Shown in pieces: positions 1 to 6,693 of a stretch of DNA of 8,390 nucleotides. The stretch spans positions 1 to 8,390 of the forward strand of contig CALFSR010000098.1 in assembly GCA_937916565.1 (NCBI GenBank), read 5' to 3'. The notes below the pieces were generated by a model. That model was not told the origin of the DNA. It saw only the letters and a program-made list of their open reading frames with translations, and ran no database searches. The stretch's first letter is position 1, and each line of letters starts with the position of its first letter. The stretch is from an uncultured Bacillota bacterium (GTDB lineage Bacteria; Bacillota; Limnochordia; Limnochordales; ZCTH02-B6). The translations under genes were made by a program, and so were the position numbers.

Positions 1-207
1 GACTCCCTCAACATCGACGACACCGCCGACGGCAGGCGGCCCGTCCACTCCATCAGGCAGCGGGCCGGCATCCCCATCGTGGAGCACCTGTGCCGCCTGG
101 AGGAACTGCCCGACTCGGGTTTCCGGTTTCACGCGGTGCCGGTCAAGGTGCGGGGGTTCAGCTCGTTTCCAGTGCGAGCCTACGCGATCGTTGGCGGAAC
201 ATCCTAG
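1..207 (+). CDS. Cyclase family protein (kynurenine formamidase-like), C-terminal fragment
   Basis: Reading frame 1 is open from the window edge to a TAG at 205-207, giving the last 68 residues of a protein whose start lies outside the window. The visible part contains SLNIDDTADGRRPVHS, then GIPIVEHLCRLEELPDSGF, then VPVKVRGFSSFPVRAYAIV. This order (an Asn/Asp-rich turn, a 'G-IPIVEHL-NLE-LP' helix, and a final 'P-K--GF-SFPVRA-A' strand) is what I know from the C-terminus of the metal-dependent cyclase/arylformamidase-like family (Pfam Cyclase, PF04199). The metal-binding His/Asp residues of that family are near the N-terminus and are not in view, so activity and substrate cannot be judged. 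It faces the sugar operon convergently and has no obvious functional link to it. Family assignment is fairly secure; specific function is not. Confidence 0.75.
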   Translation, partial: DSLNIDDTADGRRPVHSIRQRAGIPIVEHLCRLEELPDSGFRFHAVPVKVRGFSSFPVRAYAIVGGTS

Positions 208-357
208 AGCGGGGCGAGACCTCCTGTTGCCGGAGCCAAACCTATGCGGATAAACAGTCACGGCGGCAAGCGCGCAGGGTGGCCCCTATGCGATGACAGG
301 CGTTCGTGCTCGTTGGCGCGAATCGCAAGCCGGTTCGGAAGGCAAGCGTAGCTGACC

Positions 358-2487
358 TCAGGACAAGTTGAGGAGGATGGCGCCGTAAGGAGGCACGGAC
401 ACGGTCTCTAACGGGGCGGTCCCGGATGCGGAAGTCGCTGGTATGGCGGTCCCGTACAGCGGAGCCCCTGGTGCGGCGGCCGCGTGCCGCCCAAGCCCTG
501 CCTCCGGCCCAGGGCCAATCCCGCGGGTGCCATCGAGCAGCACGGTGACCGTCACCTGCTTACCTTCCCTTGCCGCCTTGCGCTCCCTCGCCACCTGGTC
601 CTCGCCCGCCGTCTTGTCGCCCACCGTTTTGTCGCCCGCCGGCTTGTCGCCCGCCAGCTTGTCCGCTCCCGCCAACAGCTTCCCCAGCGGGATCTCGCGC
701 ACCCGCGGCGAGTTGTTGAGCACGACCACGACGCCGCCGCTGACACGGCCGCCGGTCAGACGGCCCTCAGCACCGACCCCCTCGTCGCCTGCAAAGCCTC
801 GCCAGTAGGCCACGACGTTGGTCACCGGATCCGCGTGCACGATGCGGGCCTCGCCCCGGCGCAGGGCCGGCGTCTCGCGGCGGAGGCGGATGAGGCGTTT
901 GTAAAGCTGGAAGAGGCTCTCGTTCCAGCGGCCGCTTGGGTTGCGCCAAGGCTCGGTCTCGTGCGCGCCGTTACCCGGCTCCTCGTCCACGTCCTCGTCC
1001 ACGCCCTCGTCCCCAGCCCCGCTCCCAAGCGCCCCCTCGCCATCCGCGTTGCCGGCCGGGCCGCTTTCCCGCTCCCAGAGCATCGGCCGCCGGCAGTCGG
1101 GGTCCGGGCCGCCTTCCATGCCGATCTCGTCGCCGTAATAGATGAGCGGCGCGCCGACCCACGTAAAGAGGAACACCGCCGCGAGGGCCGCCTTGCGCAC
1201 ATCGCCCCCGCATGCGGTCATGAACCGCTCGGTGTCGTGGCTGCCGAGCAGGTTCCAACAGCCCTGCAGCGCAGGCCGCGGGTACATGAAGAGGTTCCTG
1301 ACCAAGGCCTGCGCAAACCCGTCGGCACTGATGCGGTTTCTGGCGAAATAGTCCAGGCACGCTTCCCGCAGCGGGTAGTTGGTGACGCCGTCAAACTGGT
1401 CACCCAAAAGCCACGGTAAGGCGTCGTGCCACACCTCGCCCACGATGGCCGCGTCGGGTTTTGCCGCCCGGACGACCCGGCGGAACTCCCGCCAAAAGGC
1501 GTGGTCCACCTCGTTGGCCACGTCCAGGCGCCACCCGTCGATGTCACACCGCTCGACCCAGTAGCGGGCCACATTTAAAAGGTAATCCCGCACCTCCGGG
1601 TTCCCGGTGCGCAGCTTGGGCATCGTCGCGATGCCGGTGGCAAACGTTTCGTAGTTGGGCTCTGGGTCCGTCTTGACCGGGAAGTCGTTGATATGAAACC
1701 AGCCGGCGTACGGGGACTGGGCGCCTCGCTCCCGCACGTCCCGGAAGGCGAAGAAGTCGAACCCGCAGTGGTTGAACACCGCGTCCAGCATCACCCGGAT
1801 GCCCCGGGCGTGGCACTGGCGCACCAGCTCCTTGAGGGTCTCCTCGTCGCCAAAGTGCGGGTCGATGCGGTAGTAGTCGGTGGTGTCGTATTTATGGTTG
1901 GACGGCGAAGCAAAGATGGGCGTGAGATACAGCACGGTCACACCCAGTTCCTCCAGATGCGGCAGCCGCTGGATGATGCCCTCCAGGTCCCCGCCGTAAA
2001 ACGAGCGGGCCGTCGGGCGCTGGTCGCTCCACGGGCGCACGCCGGGCGGGTCGTTGGCCGGATTCCCGTTGGCAAAGCGATCCGGGAAAATCTGGTACAC
2101 GACGCCGTCCACGAGCCAATCGGGGACATCGTAGAGGTCGGCCTCGTTGATGTATGGGTACGCGAAGAAACCGCCCTTGGGCCTGCTGGCGCTCAAGCCC
2201 GTTTCCGTGAGCCACACCTGCCGCACGCCGTCATCGAGCAAGAACGCGTAATGAAACCGGGGCGGGCGCAAGGTCAGCTCGCCCGCAAAGTAGTCGTCAT
2301 GCGCGTCGGACCCGGCCAGCTCGAGGGGCGCGGTTTCCCCTTCCTCAAAGGGGGCGAAGCGGTCGGCGAACACCGCCGTGACGGACCGGAGCTGGCCTTT
2401 GCCCGCCCGCACGACCACCCGCAGCGTATTGGCATCAATGGGATAAGCAAACGGCGGCATCGCCCTGTGTTCGACGTGGAGAGACAC
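358..2487 (-). CDS. Neopullulanase/cyclomaltodextrinase-type alpha-glucan hydrolase (GH13, GH13_20-like), cytoplasmic
   Basis: 709-residue GH13 enzyme expected to hydrolyse imported cyclodextrins, pullulan fragments and maltodextrins. I chose the GTG at 2487-2485: it gives SLHVEHRAMPPFAYPIDANT, matching the usual N-terminus of this subfamily, with AGGAGG 12 nt upstream. An ATG at 2460 would cut into that conserved start. Residues 1-120 form the N-domain (CBM34-like). The TIM barrel follows with region I DAVFNH (235-240), region V MPKLR (289-293), region II GWRLDVANEVDH (318-329; nucleophile Asp322), region III VGEVWH (acid/base Glu351) and region IV LLGSHD (Asp418). MPKL marks the neopullulanase/CDase subfamily, although the usual fifth residue Asn is Arg here. 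There is no signal peptide. Two low-complexity inserts are unusual: an acidic/Gly-rich one at about 475-517 and a Lys/Gly-rich one at about 605-643 in the C-terminal beta domain; both overlap tandem DNA repeats. Last gene of the operon, 64 bp after the GH57 gene. Exact substrate preference cannot be fixed from sequence. Confidence 0.93.
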   Translation of the reverse strand: MSLHVEHRAMPPFAYPIDANTLRVVVRAGKGQLRSVTAVFADRFAPFEEGETAPLELAGSDAHDDYFAGELTLRPPRFHYAFLLDDGVRQVWLTETGLSASRPKGGFFAYPYINEADLYDVPDWLVDGVVYQIFPDRFANGNPANDPPGVRPWSDQRPTARSFYGGDLEGIIQRLPHLEELGVTVLYLTPIFASPSNHKYDTTDYYRIDPHFGDEETLKELVRQCHARGIRVMLDAVFNHCGFDFFAFRDVRERGAQSPYAGWFHINDFPVKTDPEPNYETFATGIATMPKLRTGNPEVRDYLLNVARYWVERCDIDGWRLDVANEVDHAFWREFRRVVRAAKPDAAIVGEVWHDALPWLLGDQFDGVTNYPLREACLDYFARNRISADGFAQALVRNLFMYPRPALQGCWNLLGSHDTERFMTACGGDVRKAALAAVFLFTWVGAPLIYYGDEIGMEGGPDPDCRRPMLWERESGPAGNADGEGALGSGAGDEGVDEDVDEEPGNGAHETEPWRNPSGRWNESLFQLYKRLIRLRRETPALRRGEARIVHADPVTNVVAYWRGFAGDEGVGAEGRLTGGRVSGGVVVVLNNSPRVREIPLGKLLAGADKLAGDKPAGDKTVGDKTAGEDQVARERKAAREGKQVTVTVLLDGTRGIGPGPEAGLGRHAAAAPGAPLYGTAIPATSASGTAPLETVSVPPYGAILLNLS
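601..660. repeat. 15-bp tandem repeat, 4 units, inside the GH13 gene
   Basis: Four consecutive 15-bp units with consensus gtcgcccgccggctt (plus strand) run from 601 to 660, with one to a few mismatches each, and a degenerate further half-unit follows. The period is a multiple of three, so the units read in-frame on the minus strand as a repeated five-residue motif (K-LAGD, K-PAGD, K-TVGD, K-TAGE) around residues 610-630 of the GH13 enzyme. It lies in a charged low-complexity insert of the C-terminal domain, consistent with slippage-driven expansion in a tolerant surface loop. Confidence 0.85.
981..1016. repeat. 12-bp tandem repeat, 3 units, inside the GH13 gene
   Basis: Three 12-bp units, cctcgtccacgt, cctcgtccacgc and cctcgtccccag, are contiguous on the plus strand. 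On the minus strand they encode an acidic run (GDEGVDEDVDEE, residues about 492-503) within a 40-residue Gly/Asp/Glu-rich insert. The insert lies between the conserved CRRPMLWE segment (about 465-472) and the WNESLFQLYKRLIRLRR helix (521-537). In typical family members these two segments are nearly adjacent, so the insert appears to be a lineage-specific expansion. Confidence 0.8.
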
Positions 2488-2499
2488 GGCTGCACGTCG

Positions 2500-2505
2500 C
2501 CTCCT
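2500..2505 (-). promoter_or_regulatory. Ribosome binding site (AGGAGG) for the GH13 gene
   Basis: A perfect AGGAGG reads on the minus strand, preceded by AA, with 12 nt to the GTG at 2487. The spacing is slightly long, but it is the only strong Shine-Dalgarno in the 64-bp gap (2488-2551), and it supports the GTG over the downstream ATG. A small GC hairpin (gcccgaccgggc, 2511-2522) sits just upstream; it is too short and lacks a T-tract, so I do not call it a terminator. Confidence 0.65.
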
Positions 2506-2551
2506 TTGCTGCCCGACCGGGCTACCTGACGGGTACTCGTCACCGCGGCGC

Positions 2552-5500
2552 CTATTGCCCCCGCACGGCGTGGACCTCGGCCAGGACGGCATTGTCCGCG
2601 TCCCAGCCCGAGAGCATCCGCTCCTGCTCGCCTGCCGGGGCCAGGAGGTCGATGACGTTGGGGTCAAAGGGCCCGTCGTGGCCGCCGCCGAAGCGCCACT
2701 CCTGGGCCACCCGCAGCACTTCGCGCACCCGCAGTGAGTCGGACGCGGGGAAACCTTCCTGCCCCAGCACCAACACGGTGTAGCCCCAGGCCGGCTCGGG
2801 CGTGCCGATGGCGGCCTTGGGCACCTGGATGGTTACCCGACGCCCAATGGGGTCGGTTACGGCCCGGACCCGTACGGGCAGCTCCGCCCCGTCGTCCCGG
2901 AAGAGCCGCTGGTTCCACCCCTCGACCCAGATGGCGTACTCCCACGCGCTGTCCACCGCGATGCGCACGCGCCGGCCGGCGAGGGCGTCCGTGCTGCCCG
3001 TGCCGGGCGCCGTGTCGAGGTAGATGTCGATGGTTTGCACCGATAGGCCGATCGGTGAGTTCCACACGTTGTCAACGGGCCCGCGGAACTGCACGTGGAA
3101 GACGACGTCGCTCTCGGTCTCATACACTGCAAACGCCGTCATGTCAAAGGCGCCCGGTACAAACACCGCGTTGAGCGGGTACGTGTACGTGCCCGGGCCG
3201 TAGTCGTCCCCGGCGGGGTCGTCCACGCGGAAAACGATCCGGCCCTCGGTCGACCGGGGACGGAAGACAAGCGCCGGGCCGTCCACCGGCAGCCGCTCGC
3301 GCTCGACGGGCACCCTGCCGCGACTTGGGGTCCCGTCTTCGCCACCCGGGGCCCCGTCCCCGCCACTCGGGGCCCCGTCTTCACCAGGCCCCGGGGCAGC
3401 GCCCGCCATGCCGGTGCCGCTCGCCGGCGTATGCTCAACGAGCACCGCCACGAGCCGCACCGGGTCGCCGGGCTCGTAACCGAGGTCGTCAAACGGGATG
3501 CGCACCTCAAAGGATCCGCCCAGGCCCGCCTGGCGCAGCGTGACGCGCTCAACCCACGTTCCGTCGCCCGCCGCCTCGGACAACACCACCGGCGGCCGCA
3601 CGCCGGACGGCGCGTTGGCCAAGTCCAGCCGTACCTCGTAGGCCGGTCCAAAGCCCAGGGTCGTCATGCCTTCGCCGGGGACGCTGTACCGGGTGGTGTC
3701 GTTGACGTCCTCCTTGGACGGGTGGTCCAAGTAAAGCAGGAGCTCAAAGGGCCGCCCGACCAGCCGCCGGGCCTGTTCATGGAAGTCGACGCGCACCGTC
3801 AGGTGTTGGTTGTCTACCGCCACGTACAAAGCCCGCAGTATGCCGGGTTCGCCGGCCGCAGGCCCCGCCCCGTTGCCGGTGGCAATCCCCCCGCCGCTTG
3901 CAGCCGCAGCCGCGGCGGCGTCGTAGCGGGCGGCCGCGTCCCATTCTTGAAAATCAGCCCAGCCGTCGGGGACGGGCGTGCTCAGGCCCGACAAGGCCCG
4001 CGCCGCCCGGGCAGGGGCCGGCGACACGATGGGCCGGTAAAGGCGCGCCGGCGGCTCGAGCCCGAGGGCATCGTAGACGCCCAGCAAGTGCCGCCGGAAG
4101 AGCAGGTCAAAGGCGGCGTCATTGCCCGAATCCTGGTCGCTGCCATACCACCAGAACCAGTCGCTGCCCTCCGCGGCCAGCATCGCCTCCCACGCGGCGG
4201 CAATGCGATCCGCATGGGCCGGATCGGCGCCGTGGGATTCCTCATAGGTTGTAAGAGCAGCCCTGGCCTCGGCCAAGAGCTGCCAGGCGGCGTTTTCCTC
4301 CCGCTCGCCGATCCAGGTTTCCAGGTGATCGCTGATCCACGAACCTGTCCAGAGGTCGTCCAGCACCGCCGTGGGCGGGTGCGCGGCCAGATACTCGGAC
4401 ACGGTCACGGTATTGAGCAGCGGGTCCGCCTCCAGGGCGCTGTAGAGGGCGTGGAAGAATTCCTTGCCGTCGTTGTCGTAGTGCTCCCAGGCGTTCTCGC
4501 CGTCGAGGGCGATGACGACCACCTTCTCGCCCGCCGCGTCGCCCAAGGCCTCCCGCACCCGGTGCAGGTAGCTGATGAGGTCCGCCGCCGCGGCAGCGCC
4601 GCTCATCCCCGAGTACTCAAACCCCACCTTGTCCGAGAGGTAGATGTCCCGGAACAGGATGGCCACCTCTTCCCCGCCCCAGCGGGCCAGGTACGGCTGG
4701 TAGAGCAGCTCCGGCCGCGCCACCGTCCCGTCAATGCCCCGTATCTGCACGCCCAGGGACTTGGCCAAGACGCCTTCGCTGGACACCATCCACCGGAAAC
4801 CCGCCCGGGCCACGTACGGCACGATGTACTTGGACACCGCCTGCTCCGACGGCCACAACCCCGCCGGGTCGCGGCCAAAGTGGGTGCGGTAGGTGGCCAC
4901 GGCCCGCTCCAGGTGCCGCTCGATGTCCTGCGGATACGCGAACCGGGTCTCCGGCAGCGGCAAGTCGGGCGAAGCGATGTGCGCGGTTTCCGTGTCATAA
5001 AGCAGCGGCAGGATCGGGTGCGCGTAAGGCGCCGTGATGATTTCGATCTGGCCGCTCTCCTGCATCCAGCGGTGCAGCGGCAGCACTTCGCGGATGATCG
5101 CCGCTTGCTTCTTGCGGATCAGCTGCTTGTCGGCTTCCGTGAAATCCCGCCCGCGGCGCACCAGCGCGGCCAGGATCGGGTCCTGCTCCAGGAAGTCGGG
5201 GTCAAACCAGGCGAGGTCAAACCATACCTGCAGGTCCCTGTAGTCCTGCTCGGTGAAACGCGTCATGGCTTCGGCGATGGCCGCGTCCAAGGCGTCGGAC
5301 CCGCGCTTGTCCAGGAGCTCCTTGTACCGGGGAAACCGGGCGATGACCTTGTCCCAGTTGGCGTCGAAGAACCGGCGCAAGAGGAACGCCTTCTGCTCAT
5401 CGGTCAACTGGTCGGCGGGCACCATGGCGACCTTCTGGTACTCGTCCCGGGGTTGGCCGTCGTAGTAGCTCAAGAGCTGGTCGATGAGGGACGGCACCAG

Positions 5501-5836
5501 GTTGAACGTCGCCCGCACGGACGGGTACTGCTGGAGGATGGCCGCCATGTCGTAGTAGTCCTTGATGGCGTGCATGCGCACCCACGGCAGGATGGCATCC
5601 CCCGTGGCGGGGTCGGTGTAGAGGGGCTGGTGCTGGTGCCAGATGAAGGCCACGTTGAGCGGCGGCCCGGTTTCGCTCGCGGGCGTGTCCGAGGTCGACG
5701 CCTCCACCAAAGAGAACGCCGTCAGCACGACACTCACGGCCAGGACGACCGCCGCAGCCGCGACCCCCGCACCCGCCCGGATGAGCCGACTGCCTCGCTG
5801 CCCAGGGGCCGCCAAGAGGCTCCGCACCCGTGTCAT
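2552..5836 (-). CDS. Exported GH57 amylopullulanase-like glycoside hydrolase with glucodextranase-type C-terminal domain
   Basis: 1094-residue enzyme expected to cleave alpha-1,4 and possibly alpha-1,6 bonds of starch, glycogen or pullulan outside the cytoplasmic membrane. A basic N-terminus followed by a hydrophobic stretch (about 21-42) is a signal peptide or anchor. GH57 motifs follow in order: WHQHQPLY (66-73), GQIEI (262-266), GLWPSEQAVS (326-335, predicted nucleophile Glu331), GFRWM (346-350), ALDGENAWEHY (443-453, predicted acid/base Asp445) and SEYL (480-483). A helical part ends with WFWWYGSDQDSGNDAAFDLLF (560-580). An Ala/Gly-rich linker (about 635-665), a beta-rich domain (about 666-805) and a Gly/Asp/Pro linker (about 810-840) come next. 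The end (about 868-1065: DDPAGDDYGPGTYTYP, WNSPIGLSVQTIDIYLD, YAIWVEGWNQ) resembles the glucodextranase C-terminal domain (PF09985). The ATG at 5836 overlaps the malG stop by one base (TGATG), so translation is probably coupled. Both catalytic residues are present. Whether it is a pullulanase, amylase or dual enzyme is uncertain. Confidence 0.92.
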   Translation of the reverse strand: MTRVRSLLAAPGQRGSRLIRAGAGVAAAAVVLAVSVVLTAFSLVEASTSDTPASETGPPLNVAFIWHQHQPLYTDPATGDAILPWVRMHAIKDYYDMAAILQQYPSVRATFNLVPSLIDQLLSYYDGQPRDEYQKVAMVPADQLTDEQKAFLLRRFFDANWDKVIARFPRYKELLDKRGSDALDAAIAEAMTRFTEQDYRDLQVWFDLAWFDPDFLEQDPILAALVRRGRDFTEADKQLIRKKQAAIIREVLPLHRWMQESGQIEIITAPYAHPILPLLYDTETAHIASPDLPLPETRFAYPQDIERHLERAVATYRTHFGRDPAGLWPSEQAVSKYIVPYVARAGFRWMVSSEGVLAKSLGVQIRGIDGTVARPELLYQPYLARWGGEEVAILFRDIYLSDKVGFEYSGMSGAAAAADLISYLHRVREALGDAAGEKVVVIALDGENAWEHYDNDGKEFFHALYSALEADPLLNTVTVSEYLAAHPPTAVLDDLWTGSWISDHLETWIGEREENAAWQLLAEARAALTTYEESHGADPAHADRIAAAWEAMLAAEGSDWFWWYGSDQDSGNDAAFDLLFRRHLLGVYDALGLEPPARLYRPIVSPAPARAARALSGLSTPVPDGWADFQEWDAAARYDAAAAAAASGGGIATGNGAGPAAGEPGILRALYVAVDNQHLTVRVDFHEQARRLVGRPFELLLYLDHPSKEDVNDTTRYSVPGEGMTTLGFGPAYEVRLDLANAPSGVRPPVVLSEAAGDGTWVERVTLRQAGLGGSFEVRIPFDDLGYEPGDPVRLVAVLVEHTPASGTGMAGAAPGPGEDGAPSGGDGAPGGEDGTPSRGRVPVERERLPVDGPALVFRPRSTEGRIVFRVDDPAGDDYGPGTYTYPLNAVFVPGAFDMTAFAVYETESDVVFHVQFRGPVDNVWNSPIGLSVQTIDIYLDTAPGTGSTDALAGRRVRIAVDSAWEYAIWVEGWNQRLFRDDGAELPVRVRAVTDPIGRRVTIQVPKAAIGTPEPAWGYTVLVLGQEGFPASDSLRVREVLRVAQEWRFGGGHDGPFDPNVIDLLAPAGEQERMLSGWDADNAVLAEVHAVRGQ
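3329..3391. repeat. 21-bp tandem repeat, 3 units, in the GH57 interdomain linker
   Basis: Three adjacent 21-bp units (3329-3349, 3350-3370, 3371-3391) share the plus-strand core ggccccgtcttcgccac with a few substitutions; the third unit is the most degenerate. On the minus strand they encode seven-residue repeats GEDGAPS, GGDGAPG and GEDGTPS (residues about 818-838). This is the flexible, acidic Gly/Pro linker between the beta-rich middle domain and the glucodextranase-type C-terminal domain. Copy number may vary between strains without harming the fold. Confidence 0.82.
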
Positions 5837-6693
5837 CAGCCTTTCACCCCGCCTTGCGTCAGTCCCGCGATCAGCTGCCGCTGCATGAGCATGAAGATGA
5901 GCACGATCGGCAGCGACGCGACGAGGGCGCCGGCAGAAAAGACGCCCCAGCGCCGCGCGTACTGGTCGCCGATGAAGAGGTTCATCCCCACCGCCAGGGT
6001 GAGCTGCTCGTTGCTCTGCAGGAGCACCCGGGCCAGGATGAACTCGGAATACGTGCCGATGAAGGACAAGATGAAAACGACCACAAGAATCGGCCGGGCC
6101 AGGGGCAGCACGATGCGGGTAAAGGTCGCAAACCGCGACGCCCCGTCGATGAAGGCCGACTCTTCCAGCTCCCGCGGGATGGTGTCGAAGTAGCCCTTCA
6201 TGAGCCACGTGTTGATGCCGATGGCGCCACCCAAGTACACCATGATGAGCCCCGCATGGGTGTTGAGGCCGAGGGCCGGGATATAGCGGCCGATGGACAA
6301 GAGCAGCAAGTAGATGGACACCATCGCCAGTACCTGCGGGAAGATCTGCACCAGGATCAGCGCGAACAGCCCGCCGCGCCGGCCGCGAAAGCGAAACCGG
6401 GAGAACGCGTAAGCCGCCAGCGCACACAAGAACACGGACAAGGACGAGCTGACCGTTGCGACCTTGAGGCTGTTCCACATCCACGTGAAAAACGGGTACC
6501 GGGGCTCCTGCACCAGCATCTTGTAGTTGTCCAGCGTGGGCACGATGGGCACGATTTGCTGCTGTACCAGGGTGTTGGACCCGTCAAAGGAGGCGGAGAC
6601 GACCCACACCACGGGGAAAAATGCGAAGGCCAGCGCCAGCCAGATGACGGCGTGCCGCCAGAGGTGGCCCCAAACGCTCAAGCGCTCATGCAC
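5836..6693 (-). CDS. malG: Maltodextrin ABC transporter permease, MalG-like
   Basis: 285-residue inner-membrane permease, the usual length for MalG, expected to pair with MalF and move maltose/maltodextrins using ATP hydrolysed by a separate ATPase. Hydrophobic segments lie near residues 14-34, 78-98, 108-134, 147-163, 201-220 and 251-272, fitting six spans. The EAA loop that docks the ATPase is clear: ELEESAFIDGASRFATFTRI followed by VLPLARP (176-201), with the conserved Glu, Gly and Pro. It starts with GTG at 6693-6691, inside the end of malF (8-bp overlap), behind an AGGAGG 9 nt upstream; the ATG at 6689 is out of frame and stops after three codons. Its TGA shares a base with the GH57 ATG. 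MalG-like permeases also serve other oligosaccharides; the two alpha-glucan hydrolases downstream make maltodextrin the best inference. Confidence 0.92.
   Translation of the reverse strand: MHERLSVWGHLWRHAVIWLALAFAFFPVVWVVSASFDGSNTLVQQQIVPIVPTLDNYKMLVQEPRYPFFTWMWNSLKVATVSSSLSVFLCALAAYAFSRFRFRGRRGGLFALILVQIFPQVLAMVSIYLLLLSIGRYIPALGLNTHAGLIMVYLGGAIGINTWLMKGYFDTIPRELEESAFIDGASRFATFTRIVLPLARPILVVVFILSFIGTYSEFILARVLLQSNEQLTLAVGMNLFIGDQYARRWGVFSAGALVASLPIVLIFMLMQRQLIAGLTQGGVKG

Noticed and set aside
208..357. Possible bidirectional terminator or small RNA between the convergent genes
   Set aside because: I found only short imperfect inverted repeats and an 8-bp direct repeat (cctatgcg at 241 and 285), with no T-tract and no tRNA-like or riboswitch-like pattern.
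601..1016. Tandem repeats as a CRISPR array
   Set aside because: Units are 12-15 bp, directly adjacent without spacers, and in-frame within a conserved enzyme gene.
484..1419. 311-codon plus-strand frame opposite the GH13 gene
   Set aside because: The minus-strand frame carries all the conserved GH13 regions; the plus-strand product is low-complexity Arg/Ala/Pro-rich.
2511..2522. Small hairpin gcccgaccgggc between the GH57 and GH13 genes as a terminator
   Set aside because: The stem is only 4-5 bp with a 2-4 nt loop and no T-run; common by chance at this GC content.
2488..2667. Upstream extension of the GH13 gene to a start at 2667, inside the GH57 gene
   Set aside because: It would overlap the GH57 coding end by over 100 bp with an unrelated Ser/Arg-rich leader, whereas the GTG at 2487 has a Shine-Dalgarno and matches the family N-terminus.
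3095..6193. Very long open frame (1032 codons) on the plus strand, antisense to the GH57 and malG genes
   Set aside because: The sequence is dominated by Arg, His, Gln, Val and Gly with no recognisable domain. It is what the complementary strand of GC-rich codons produces; the minus strand here has clear GH57 and permease motifs.
5837..6484. Upstream extension of the GH57 gene into malG (start at 6484)
   Set aside because: The extra 216 residues are an out-of-frame reading of malG. The ATG at 5836 begins directly with a basic n-region and hydrophobic signal sequence.
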